A DNA stretch of 64,000 bases from the NCBI GenBank assembly GCA_030272155.1, contig CP126204.1, forward strand, positions 2,967,501-3,031,500, written 5' to 3'. How positions within the stretch are numbered: the stretch's first letter is position 1; the number at the start of each line of letters is the position of its first letter. A program made the translations under genes and the position numbers. Below, in pieces: positions 27,119-39,919 of the stretch. A model generated the notes under the pieces. That model worked only from the letters and a program-made list of their open reading frames with translations, ran no database searches and was not told where the DNA came from. This DNA comes from Tetradesmus obliquus (lineage: Eukaryota; Chlorophyta; Chlorophyceae; Sphaeropleales; Scenedesmaceae).

Positions 27119-30100
27119 ATGATCAGTCCGCTGCAACAGCCCACAGCAGCTGTGTCCCTGGAACAGCAGACTATCACATCACATCAAAGCACATACGCTG
27201 CTTTTAGCCCAGAATCAGCAGCGGCTGTAGACGGTCCGGCTGTAGACAAATGTGGCAGCACGCCAGGTGCTCGCCCAGCGCACATGGCACCTGCAGACCT
27301 AGCAGCAGCTCATGCCATCAGCACTAGCGTGGTTGTGGAGCAGCACCCACACCAGCAGCAGTCTCTGCTTCCAGCAGACAGTAATGATGATGCGGTGCAC
27401 ACAGACCTGCAGCTTGCAGGAAAGCAGCAGCAACAGCAGCACTCGCACATGCTGGCAACAGCGGACGCAGCAGCAGCTGCGCCCACGCCACCACAGCAGG
27501 CCCCGCTGAGCACGGATGCAGCTGAGCATCGCCATCAGGCCAGTCAGCAGCAGCGGGAGCAGCAGGACCAGCAGCAGCAGCAGTCATCATCTGAGGATGA
27601 CTCCTGGACCCCAGGGCAGCCTCAAAGCAGTGGCGGGGATGCACATGCAGCAGATGCTGACTTAGACGATGACGAGGAAACCTGGGACCCCAGCGGGCCA
27701 CCACCTCGCTACTGCACAAACTGCACTGCGCGCCTGTACCAGCCTCCCACCTGCAGCGACTGTGGGCACAGCAGCGAGCAGGATGACACCTTGTTCGAGG
27801 CTGTCAGCAGCGTCGATGCAGTCCCAGCAGCAGCAGCAGCAGCTGGCAGGCCTTTGATTATCTGGGATGATGAGATGCTGCTGCATGAGGAGGGCAAGGC
27901 TGTGCCGCATCCTGAGCGGCCTGACAGGCTGCGAGCAATCATGGCACGGCTTGTCGGCAACTGTGTCACAGGTGCGCCTCATGGCACATGCGCGAGCTTC
28001 CACTGTTACAGCTGTGCAACACAGCAGATCCAGCATCGCCCACAGAACACAACAGCAGCAGCCCAGCGGCAAGGCAGCAGATAGCGGCAGTCATGAGCGT
28101 AGCTTGCTGTGCATCCAGCAACCAAAGCAGCAGCGCTTTTCGTTTCCCGCCCAAACTGTTTCCGCATGCAGCATCCCGCACACATACAGGTGACTCATGC
28201 TCCTGCCCCTCCGCCGCTGCATGCTTTGCTGCCTGCAGATAGCTGCACACGTGTGCCAGCACGCACAGCCACCACCACCGAGCTGCTGCGTGTGCACACT
28301 GCAGACCACCTGCAGCGGCTGCGGCTGTTCTGCTCAGGCACTGTGCCAGCCACGATCATCCCATCGGACACATACATCAACCAGCACACGCTGCACTGTG
28401 CGGCGCTGGCAGCAGGCAGTGCAGCAGATGCAGCGGTGCGTGTGGTGCGTGGTGAGGCAGCGTGTGGAGCAGCCATCATCCGGCCACCAGGGCACCACGC
28501 AGAGAGCAACACTGCGATGGGCTTCTGCTTCTTCAACAATGCAGCAGTGGCGGCGCGTGCAGCGCAGGCGGCTGGCGCTGAGAGGGTGCTGATCCTGGAC
28601 TGGGACGTGAGTTGCCATTCGTGCATGGCTGTTGCTGCAGCAGCTGGGCAGAAAGCAGCAATTGGCATGCAACAGCAGCAGCAGCGTTTGTACTAGTCAC
28701 CGTTTACGTGTTAGAGTACGCTGACAGCGCAAGGGTTGCATGGGCAGCAGAGCAATGCGGGTTGAAAGCGGTATGTGAAGCAGATGCATCTACTGCACAT
28801 TATTCTAGCTGATTGTCTTCTTTTTGTAGACAGAAGGACTGAAGCGGCTGTTTGTGTGCTGTGCCGCCCTGCCCACGCTGCCTGCCTGCAGGTGCACCAT
28901 GGCAACGGCACGCAGCACATCTTTGAGGCCGACCCCAGCGTGCTGTACATGAGCCTGCACCGCTATGACAGGTGCGTATGGTGTGGGGCGGTGGACGGAG
29001 GCTGTGCAGGAGTGTGCATAGGGCGGCTGCGACTAGTGTGCAGCAGCAGCAGGAGCACCGTCAGGGCAGCACTGTGCAGGCTTGTCAGGTCTGTGATTGC
29101 TGCAGCAGCAGGATTGCTGCAGCATTAGTAGCAGTTGCAGCAGCAGCAACGGCGATCTTTAGGGTGGTGTGGGGAGGTAGCCTGCAGGAAGCCGTGCATT
29201 TCCGCATATCAACTTGCTGCTGACAGGATGCCACCCTGCTGCTGCTGCTTCTGCACTTTCAGGGGCAACTTCTACCCTGGCACTGGCGCAGCCGAGGAGG
29301 TGGGCCGCGGCCGCGGCGCTGGCTTCACAGTCAACGTGCCCTGGGACGCCGCAAACATCGGCAACGGCGACTACATGGCCGCCATGCACGATGTGGTGCT
29401 GCCGATTGCGCGCGAGTTTGCGCCCAACCTCATCCTCATCTCAGCGGGCTTCGATGCAGCGGAGGGCGACCCGATCGGCGGCTGCTGCCTCACCCCGGAG
29501 TGCTTCGGCAACATGACAGCGCAGCTGATGGGCCTGGCTCCCACAGTGCTGCTGCTGGAGGGCGGCTACAACCTGCTGAGCACTGCTGTCAGCACTGAGG
29601 CCTGCTTGAAGGTGCTGCTGGGCGAGGCGCCGCAGCCGCTGCCTGCCCGGCCCAGTGCGTTCGGCTGGCTGGCGATTCAGGCTGCGAAGAAGGCGCACAG
29701 CAGGTACTGGGCGTGTCTGGCTGGGGCCTTCCCGCAGCTGCATGCGCACGCGCTGGCGCAGGCGCAGCTGCGGCTGGTGGGCAGTGGGGAGGGCGCGGCG
29801 GCTGAGCTGGAGTATGCTGATGAGTATGAGGAAGAGGAGTATGAAGATGAGGATGAAGTTGAGGGTGAAGATGAGGAGGGCATGGAGGAGGAGGAGGCGG
29901 CAGCAGCGGATGCCGAGATGCAGCAGCGCTGGCAGCAGCATGAGCGGCTCAGCGCGGATGGCCAGAGCAGGCAGTCTGCTGTGTGTGGGCAGGGCGCCAG
30001 CCGCGCATCTGCGGCACCTACACACTACGCTGGCAGGCATGAAGCAGCAGCAGCAGCAGCTAGTAATGAGGCGCCTGGCAGGGCTGGCGCTGTGCAACAG

Positions 30101-30250
30101 CTGCAGCAGCACCACCATCAGCAGCGCCGCATGAGCCGCAAGCAGCAGATGCTGCGCGCTATCCACCGGCAGGCTATGAAAAGCTTCTGGCGCAGGCGGC
30201 TGAGGCACAGTGCTGCAGCAGCTGCTGCTGCTGCAGCCCAGCAGCAGTGA
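27119..30250 (+). CDS. Class II histone deacetylase (HDA15-like)
   Basis: Zn-dependent deacetylase of acetyl-lysine, expected in the nucleus. Four exons: 27119-27971, 28239-28606, 28892-28971 and 29263-30250, together 2289 nt (762 codons plus stop) with consistent phases. The N-terminus is Gln/Ala/His-rich and acidic, followed by a zinc-ribbon-like CTNC-x10-CSDCGH, as HDA15 relatives carry a zinc finger. The deacetylase domain starts [20 protein letters not shown]. It shows [10 protein letters not shown] (catalytic His pair), [11 protein letters not shown] (metal Asp and His, split by an intron), [15 protein letters not shown] (metal Asp) and LLEGGYNLL. The C-terminal tail is strongly acidic ([20 protein letters not shown]), then Gln/Ala-rich. 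All active-site residues looked for are present. The start codon is the first plausible ATG after an acceptor-like site; ATG 26873 is an alternative. Confidence 0.88.
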
Positions 30251-32370
30251 AGTGCTTTGTGGGGGCAATGGCACGGCTTGTGTATGTGAGTGTCAGCTAG
30301 TAGCGGTCGCGCACAGCAGCTCTGTGTTGGTGACTGGATCAGGTGATGCTTGCTGGTGGTTTTTGCATAGCTCTGTGAGTACCACTGGCAGCCGCAACCT
30401 GCTGTGCTTGGTTGCAGCAGCAGCGCTCGAGTTCTTGATGCCTGGCTCGAGTTTGGGATCCGTGCAGTGGCATGGCTTGCAGAGCGCTGTGGTGTTTGTT
30501 GTTGACGCATGATATGTCTGCTTGGCGTGCCAAGCATGGACTGTTCTGCTTGCTGTGGCAGGTTTTGAGCTGTCGTCAGCGTGAGGCCTGGTTGGGTTCT
30601 GCACTTTGAAACGAGTGCTGCAGGCGGCCTGCTGCCTGTGCCTGCTGCAAAAGGCATGCACAGGTTGTGGGTGCAGCCTGCGTGTTGGAAGGGTGGATAG
30701 GCTCTCGCCTCACTGTTTTTGCTCCCTGCTGCATGTCTGCCGGCTTGTGCAGTGCCTGGTGCACCTGATGTGGGCACCAGATGCGCTGCACAGCTGGTGT
30801 GAGGGTGCTTTGTCAATGCTCGTAAGCTGATGCTTGCGTGTGTTACGTTTTTGGCTCGGGTCGGGTCGGGAGCTCCAGCTGATGACTGTCAATTGCTTCG
30901 TGCGCCAGAGTCTCTCGTGTTACCAGTCTCACCCTGCAATAGCCGGGGTCTTCACGTCTGCCTGGTCAACGCTCACTGTCAGTGGATGCAGAACGTCTTG
31001 CCGCTTGCAGTTCATCTGGGTGGTGCGATGGTCAACACATGCTTAGAAGGTAGCTCTTCACTGGCTGTGGTGCAGGTAGCAGTTGCAGCACTTCTTTGAC
31101 CCCCCTTGTGTGCATGCATGAAGCTTGCTCAGGGCTGGCAGCGTCTGGATCTGGTTTGCATGCTCCGCCCCTTTTTATGGGTGTGGTGCTGCTGTGCCTG
31201 GCTTGCGTGCATTTTCAGGCATAGCTATGTCTCGAGCTGCTGGTCTGGTTGGTGCATGGCGCTTTGTGATTATACAGGGGCGCCTCTCGGCGCCTGGTAC
31301 GCTTGCTGTTGTGCATGCGTGTGCTTGCGTGAGATGACTTGACTGACACTACGACTGACTTGAAAACAAAGAAAGAGAAGGAGAAGCAGCAGCCTGGCCT
31401 GCATTCCTGGGCCTAAGGATGCCTTTTGTGCCTGCTCCTCTTTGGTGGGCACGGTAGCAGTTCAGAGCATGCTGGGATTTGCTGTTGTTTGTTCAGCCGC
31501 ATGCTTCGCCCCGTGCGGCACTTCTTTGTGACGGGTAGGGCCTGTGCTGAGAGATGCTGGAGTGGTCTGCAAATCAGAGCAATGCAAATCAGAGCAATGC
31601 AAGCAGTGCATTACCGTCCTGGTGTGGTGTGTGACATGTGCGTCCCTGCCTGCATCATGACGGCGTCAAGTCAAACTCAATCAATGCGTATCATCTCTAT
31701 TCATGTTCACTTGCAGTCCTTGTTTTACGTGCGCAGCAAGTCAGTGCTGTGTGCGCAGCACGCACCATTGTATCTACGGGCAGGTCATCAACGGAGTCGT
31801 GGGGTGTTGGCGTTATTGTGGATGTCCTGCGAATATGGGCAGCGCTGTGGGCGCTTTTCTGCGATTTGCTGTGAGGCCTGTACAAAACTTTGTAAAAAAG
31901 AAAAAATACACTGATGTCTATGCTGTTCAACAATCAGTGGCAGTTGACCAGGCCCTTGAGTTGACTGTCATAGTGTCAGGACCATATCGGGTAATGCTGA
32001 CATTGTTGTACAGAACTGCAACTGCTGTACAGAACAGCAACACACGAGCTGCTCGCCCTCACTTAGGGGCAATCATATGTCAGCCTCAAAACCTGCTGAC
32101 CCAACAGTCACTCAACTCAGTTGCAGCCATTGCTGCTGCTGCTGTAGGGCAAGCACCCACCACCCAGAGCAGATACAACCAGCTATAACTCGCTTCCAGC
32201 ACAAACACCTTGTTGGTGTGTCAAGATTCGTTGCAGCAACAAGAACACCGCCCGTTTTCTTTTCAAGGGGAATGAAACCTACCCTACTGCAGCCATACAC
32301 AGCAATCAACTGCCCGTTTTGAGCTAATGACAGGCTCATTGGGCAACATCTGTGTCACGTGCCTGCTGGG
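30251..32370. other. 2.1 kb with no supported gene
   Basis: Only short frames without family resemblance. The first TGTAA after the HDAC stop is at 31891, so much of this may be an unusually long HDAC 3' UTR. A direct duplication (aatcagagcaatgca twice near 31570-31600) is visible. Confidence 0.4.
31891..31895 (+). terminator. Candidate TGTAA poly(A) signal for HDAC
   Basis: ttTGTAAaaaag, 1.64 kb after the stop codon, is the first such signal seen on this strand, followed by an A-rich run. Confidence 0.3.
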
Positions 32371-32379
32371 CTTCAGCTG

Positions 32380-32740
<361 letters not shown>

Positions 32741-33219
32741 AAACACCCACTGCCGCTGCTCCTGTGTCAGCAGCTGCTCGCCTGTTGCTGCCTCAACATC
32801 ATCCAGCAGCTGCCAGCCCTTCACATACCTGCGGCAGCATAGAAATCATCAACAATCAGGCTTGCGAGCATTGTAGCTGCTAAGGCAGGTTCCAATAACA
32901 CAGAAAGCCGAACTGAAGGGCAGCTGCCAGCCCTTCACAGACCTGCCGGAGCGCAGCAAGAACAGCTCAGGTCAGGCATGCAAGCATGCGGGTCAGATTC
33001 AAACGGTTGCACCGGCAACTTTCAACAAAGTGAAGAACGAGTGCGATGGGCTCACTGGGAGCGCTGCACAATGACTAGCCGGCAACAAACTGCACTGCAG
33101 ACAGTGCAGCACTTGCAGGCGTCTTTACGGCATGGCATAAACAGTATGCACTTACCAAAAGTCACACCAGACACATTGAGCAAGTGTCACTCACCCGAAG
33201 CAGACCACAGCTGTGATCT

Positions 33220-33565
33220 TAGGGAAGTCGCTGCCCCACATAACACGCTGCGCGCCAAGCGCATCCAAGCACCCGCAACATGACATGCAGAGCGTACCTG
33301 TAATGGCTGAACAAACACAAACACACTCAAGGACCACGTGCCACATACCCAAAGCCCTCCACTGATGCTATCCAGGGGAAGTCACTGCCCCACATAACAC
33401 GCTGCGCTTCGAATGCATCCAGGCATATGCCGCATAACATGTACAATGAGCCTGCAATGGCTCAACAACACACAAACAAACTTAAGGATTATGTGCCACC
33501 TACCCGAAGCCCTCCACTGACGTGATCCAGGGGAAGTCGCTGCCCCACATAACACGCTGCGCACC
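33220..33565 (-). repeat. Three echoes of an amidohydrolase exon end (MWGSDFPWI)
   Basis: gaagtcgctgccccacataa and variants start at 33224, 33378 and 33533, spacing 154-155 bp. The rightmost continues into the full exon. The echoes retain the region around the GGGTA-side donor and the adjoining intron sequence. Confidence 0.85.
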
Positions 33566-34193
33566 AAACGCATCTACTAGCGCCTTGAGGCCTGCGCATG
33601 TGTCAGCGTAAGGGTACTGCTGCTGCGCAGACACACGGAAGAACGCGCTGGCTTTGACGTACACCTGCAGGGGTGGAAAAGTGCAGCAGCAGCAGCAGCA
33701 GCAGCAGCGGCGGCAGCAGCAGCAGTGAGAGGTGGATGCAGCATTAGTCAACATCTGCACACTGCTGCAGGCAATGCAACCTGAAGTCACCACACACAGT
33801 TACAGCAGAAGTGCAACAGATGCAGCCACAGACATCAACACAAGCATCAGCAACAGCAACTTGAATTGCAAGCAACAGCAACCAGCCATCAACCAATCGG
33901 TTAGCCGGCATACATGTGCTCGCGCCAGCCGCCTGCGCAGTGCACATCCCTGTGACATGTAGTTGAGAGACCCCAATTGCTGCACCTAAACACCAAACCG
34001 CACACAGCGCAATGCGGCATGGCAAAACCCTCACCTGCGGGTACTTTGCCAGCCCCAGCAGCCGCTGCCACTCTTCGCTCTGCAGGTTGTCACACTTGCA
34101 GAAGCCCATGTGATCAATGATGGCCTTGGTTGCTGGGTACTGCTGCAGCAGCTGCTCGATCTCATCGATGTGCAGCAGCAGTCCTTTGAAAGG

Positions 34194-34880
34194 CATGTGG
34201 CCTACAGGTAGGCCTAGCTCGCCTGCCTTTTTGTACATGGCTTGGCCGACCTGCAAATTTAAACGCATGTTACGTCATATGTTTATGTTACATGTGTGCA
34301 GCAGCAGGCCCTGGAAGGGCATGTGGCCCACAGGCAGGCCCAGCTCGCCTGCCTTTTTGTACATGGCTTGGCCGACCTGCAAATTTAAACGCATGTTACG
34401 TCATATGTTTATGTTACATGTGTGCAGCAGCAGGCCCTGGAAGGGCATGTGGCCCACAGGTAGGCCTAGCTCGCCTGCCTTTTTGTACATGGCTTGGCCG
34501 ACCTGCAGTTTTAAACGCATGTTACGTCATTTGTTTATGTTACATGTGTGCAGCAGCAGGCCCTGGAAGGGCATGTGGCCCACAGGTAGGCCTAGCTCGC
34601 CTGCCGTTTTGTACATGGCTTGGCCGACCTGCAGATTCAAACACATGTTACTTGTTACATCATACATGTTGCTTTTACGTGTGCAGCAGCAGGCGCTTGG
34701 AGGGCATGTGGCCTACAGGTAGGCCTAGCTCGCCTGCCTTCTGATACATGGCTTGGCCGACCTGTGAGCTGGAACATATGTTCTACATCACATGTTGTGT
34801 TATAAGGGTGATACACAGCAGACCAGCCCCTTGAAGGGCATGTGGCCAACAGGCAGCCCCAGCTGGCAGGCCTTTGTGAA
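34194..34880 (-). repeat. Six-copy 126-134 bp exon/intron array in the amidohydrolase gene
   Basis: catgtggcc starts at 34194, 34320, 34446, 34572, 34705 and 34839. Each unit, on the sense strand, holds a gcag acceptor, codons for VGQAMYKKAGELGLPVGHMP with FQGLLLH, and a spacer rich in gtaacat/atgttac. Copies 1-4 are nearly identical; 5 and 6 are diverged. Only copy 1 runs on into HIDEIEQLLQQYP and is the authentic exon. Confidence 0.9.
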
Positions 34881-35526
34881 CATGGCTTGGCGACCTGCAG
34901 GGAACATGTGTTACATCAGATGTTACATCACTTGTTACACTTGATGTATGTATCAAGTGCGTCAGGCCTGTTTTGCACAAAGGCTGCCTGAAGCTCAGGA
35001 AGCAGGTTGACCACTCACACAGCTCACCAGGTGTTCGCAGCTGGTTGGCAGGTGTTTTGCAGATCAGTGCATTGTTTCACCCACTGCAAAAGCTAGCTAG
35101 ACAGCTGAACACCGGCCAGCATCAGCCGCACCTCATTTGTCATCTTCTCCCCTTCTGGCCACAGGTATGGGTTGAACCTGACCGCCCTGTAGCCGTGCTC
35201 TGTTGCAAGCTGCTCAATGGCTGCAGCCCCTCCTCCTCCAGGTGTGGGGTCAGCCAGCAGGCAGCCCACAAACTTATCGGGGTACTGCTCCAGCACTGAG
35301 TTGAGGTAGCTGTGGTCAAACTGGTGGTTGCTGGGCTGCACAATGAGGGCACCTGAGACGCCTGCCTCCTGTGAGAAGTGAGAAAAGTATGCAGGTTGCA
35401 TCGAAGTGTTACAGTTTGCAGAAGCATACGTGGTTTGGATGATTGGGCGTTCTCAGTGACAGGATGGTGGCTTCTGGGCTGCACATTGAGTGCGCCTGAG
35501 GCAACCTGTTTCAAGATACTGCCGCA

Positions 35527-35561
<35 letters not shown>

Positions 35562-35607
35562 AGCTGACGCCTGTTTCATCAGCTGCTGTTTGTAGCCGGC
35601 TTTGGAT

Positions 35608-35644
<37 letters not shown>

Positions 35645-35987
35645 TACTGCAGCCCACCTGCATGGCAGCGAGCAGCACTTCTGCATGCCCTGGCATGGGC
35701 GGGTCGTTTGAGCTGGCACCCAGCATCTGGCCCTGCAAAGTCAAACAACAGTTGATGTTTGTTACAATCTTGAGTGTATTGCAGCTGGGATACACACACT
35801 AATACTGTGAGTTGATGGGGACAACTGTGCATGTTGGTAGCCTTGCAGCAGTACTCCTCAGCAGTACAGCTGTAGCTGCAGCTAGCATGTGCCCCCAGCT
35901 GCTGGCACTCACGTAGAATGGGAACTCCTCTTTGTTCTCTACTGGAGCCCAGACATGCACGTGGGAGTCAATGAGCCTGCCCGCCAT

Positions 35988-36715
35988 TGCTAAGGGTTGC
36001 GTGATAGACTTGAGTGGTTGGTGTGCTGCTGCTGATGCTCGTGTTCCACCCAGGCCCACCGCTACCGGGGACAGCACTACTGCTCGCCGACGATAATTAA
36101 CACATTGAGTTACTGAAATAAAAGTGGACGGAGGTCGAGATGCGTGCGCACATGAGCTGGAGCAAACGTTCATGGCATGCAGTGGCATGAACGCGGTGTG
36201 CAGCACGGCAGGAACCAAGCATCAAGCATACAAAGCGCTACGAAACTGCTCGGTAAACAATTTCAAAGAAATAGTACCAACGAAAGCTGCTCAGACTGCG
36301 CCCTTGTCAGGCCTGCGATTGACAGTTATGTCAACTGTCTGCAGTCCAGTGGGCAATCCGTACCTCAAGCAGGGCAGCAATGCTAAGGATTTCAGCCAAT
36401 CATCACTATTATCTAGCTCCAACATAACGGCTATGCTTTGTCAACGGCTTTGCAACCCGGCAAACACTTCTTGTTGTTATGCAGCACAGCAGGCACAGCA
36501 CTCTGTGCCTGACAGCAGCGCCAGTACGAGCTGTGTTGCACGGCCTGCTGTATCAATTAGTATTGGTATTGAACGGCATTGGTTATGTTTGTTTGTTCAA
36601 TTGCTGTGGTGGTTTCTCTATGCTGCAACTTGAAGAAGTAAACACCTTGGCCCTCAGGACAAGACCGTTTCACTGTGGCTGTTTCTGACTTGGGCGGTTG
36701 AGCAGTGGTTACCAC
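35988..36715. other. Upstream region of amidohydrolase / downstream of PPase
   Basis: Apart from a possible N-terminal extension of the amidohydrolase (to about 36172), no gene was supported in these 0.7 kb. Confidence 0.4.
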
Positions 36716-36720
36716 TTACA
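36716..36720 (-). terminator. TGTAA poly(A) signal for the pyrophosphatase
   Basis: TGTAA on the minus strand about 490 bp beyond the stop at 37213; first such signal found. Confidence 0.4.
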
Positions 36721-37212
36721 AGCTGCTTCAGAAGACAAGAGCCTCTGGCAACGCGGCATGAACTTGCCACATAGAGTATAGGTATGTGCAGCAATCATAT
36801 CATATTGCAAAACCAATTGGTTGATATTGATTGAGTCAATCACCTGAGATACATACACAAGCAGCGCCACATCACGTGGACAGGATTGCCAACCATCGGC
36901 AGCAAGTAAATCGTACGATCCCAGCGGACCATTGCCGCTGATGGCTTCCAGGGTAGGTTTGCTGCTTGATTGAGCAGTACAGCACCCAGTGCATAAACAC
37001 AACTCAAATCCGTTGCAGCCACACTTTGAAAGTGGAGTGCGGCAAGGTGCCATCTCAGTGCCTGGCCGAATGCAATACAACGCATGTGTTGCACCATGAA
37101 AGAACCAACCACCACAATCTGTGTGTTAGACGACAGGAACACAGCCCGTTTCTGAGCCAATAACAGGCTCACCACATGCCAACCACATGCCACAAATTCA
37201 AACGCTGCAGCA

Positions 37213-37320
37213 TCACTCAGACTTCTTAGCAGGCCACCACAGGTCCTTGCATGCCTTGCTGCCGCAGTTTCCTGCAAGCAACCACTCATAGTCCTGCTGG
37301 TGGCGGCGGATCACCTGTGC

Positions 37321-37365
<45 letters not shown>

Positions 37366-39847
37366 CCACAATACACAGTCAGCACAGCAGTGCATCGCCA
37401 GTGTTGGTGGCACCAGCTGTTACGACAGCTGTTATGACGCGATGACAGAGGTTTGTGTATGTGGCGCTGTGGTTCATCATGCGATGAGGCGGTATCTTGC
37501 CATGCATCCCAGAATCACAACACGGGTGACATGCATTGCTGAACGGTGCGGGACCATGCATACACTGTCACTTTATCCTTTTACATGCTAATGTATGATG
37601 CAAGCAGAGAATCTTGCGCTTTCAACAGCCTGCGTAGCCTCCCTTCCGCTGCAGAGACATCCCAATGCTGTTGCCGTTGCTCCCATCCTGACCAGATAGG
37701 CAGCATCAAACAGCTGAAGGAGACCCTGCTAATGAGCATCACAACTTGCCTGCAGTGTTGCATCCCTGCCATGGTAGTAATCCGCAGGCTTGCCAACAGC
37801 AGCAGAAGACAGGCTGCAGGCAGGAGCTGCTTGAGTTGCATTGCCTGAAGTGGCATTGGATGCTGCTGCTGCTGCTGTGCCGGATGTGGCGGTCACGTTG
37901 CGAGCTGCAACAGGCCAGAAGCAGGTGGCTGGCTTCTTCTCTGCTTGCTTGTAGTTGGCGTAAAACTCGAGGATGCTTGTCAGGCGCTCCTGCAAGCAGT
38001 TGTTGAGACACACAGAGCACAACACAGCCTGTGAGGATGCTTGACATGTTATTGGGTTGCTTGTCAGCAGGGTGTCTAAGATGGCTTGTGCGTTTTATAA
38101 TATAATCTCAAAGACCCATTCATCATGATTACGCGTCTGCAGCTCGAACGATAAAATTTTCAGCCCGGTTCCCATGCTTGACATGTCAGGCACAGCAGGT
38201 TTCAGGCAGTCATGTTGGTGCCTGGCCCTTGGCCCCATTGACCTTTGGCGCCGCAAAGGCGTCAAAACATACATATTCTTTTAGTTGAAGTGTGCAGTTG
38301 TGGCGCTTGTGCCATAAGTTGTGTTTCCCAGCACCCCAGTTAATACCATATTTCCCCCTCAATGTGTTGCGCTGCATACGCAGCTTGCAACATCTTCTTG
38401 GCTGGTGCGCTGGCGACTGGAGACTGTGTTACCAGGCTGTGCAATTTGCATGTAGGTTATGGCCAGGGGGTCTGCTGCGTTGAAAACAGTTGAATTCTAC
38501 ACCAGCACTGCTAACGACCACCAACGGACCACGCCTACCCAACTGCCACACAGCCCACCATCCTTATGTTGAGACTAAGCCCTTGAGCCGCACCTGGGGC
38601 ACATCGCTGATGTCGTTGTAGGTTGCAGCCAGGGGGTCTGCAGCATTAATGACGATGACCTTCCAGTCGCTCTCATTGGAGTCGATCATGCCCAGCGCAC
38701 CCAGCAGCTGCAAGGCAAAGTCAAACACAAAGGGAATTCCTTGCAGGCCAGCAAGCAGCAGACAACCAGGACTGATGTGCATGATACATTTGCCGCTTGC
38801 TAGTCATTGGTGAGGGTGTCCTACATCAATGGGGGTGAATTATTAAATATATGATATGCCCACACAGTGGCTGTAGCTGCAGCGGACTCCCATTGCAGCC
38901 GCACAACGGCAGGTAAGTGCCTGCCGCCAAGGCAGCCAGCAGCTCAGTTTGGACTGCACTGCAGTGACAGGCAGTATGTTTGCAGCACGCAGTGCACAGC
39001 ACCACTCTGTGCAGCTCCCTCTCACTCTGTGGACACCGCCATCGGGTGAGCACAAATTACTGATCGTCAGAGTCTTACTGTGATGCGCAGTGCACAGCAG
39101 CACTCTGCGCAGCTCACCTTCACTCTGTACACGCCACCAATGGATGCGCGGGCACTGCTGATGTCCAGCACATCCAGAGGGTCGTTGTCACCAGGGAAAC
39201 CGGTGACGGCATCACTGATGTTGCTGTTGCTCCAAGTCTGCGGCAGCCCTCCGTAGTTGCCACGAGAGGGGCCGTACCTGTTGAAATAACATGTTGAGCA
39301 GCAGCAGTTGAAGTCGTGGCAGCACTGATGTCAGCATTTGCGCTCAGCAGGGCAGGTCGGGGTCTGCTGTTGCCGGCAGCGCACGCCACAGCACCAGCAT
39401 ACATTGTAGTGCATGCACATCTCATAGGGCACGACAGGCATAAACATTTTGAGTGTCCAGGTCTGGGACACGCTCCCTAGTTGCCATGTAAGGGGCCAGC
39501 CTTACACGTCAGCAGTGACGTGCGTAGCAACGGCAGGTTGAGTATGAGTCTGTGTATGAGTCTGTGTACAACTGTGTGAAGCAGTGCTGGCGGTTGCAGG
39601 CTGTGCTTACTGGCCGCACACACTGCTCAGTCTGTGCGCATTTCATCCAGAGTGCTGTAATAGGCTAGGATAGGTAACTGAAGGGCATAGAGTGAGTGAC
39701 ATATTGAAATATCTTGAAACCAATGAAGCAAATTGTACTCACTTGTAGTAGCGAGGGGCCTGGCCAGTCACGTTGCCGTTGGCATCTTTGATGTCCAGCT
39801 CATCCTGCTTGATGGGGTTGCCGCGCTTGCTGCTCTGCAGCAGCAAC

Positions 39848-39919
<72 letters not shown>

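Noticed and set aside
29441-30274. Long minus-strand frame (277 codons) opposite HDAC
   Set aside because: Shadow of the HDAC coding exon; composition is Leu/Arg/Ser-rich with no motif, and the plus strand has all catalytic motifs.
34194-34880. Regularly spaced repeats resembling a CRISPR-like or satellite array
   Set aside because: The units are coding-exon plus intron sequence of the host gene, with no unique spacers; the genome is eukaryotic.
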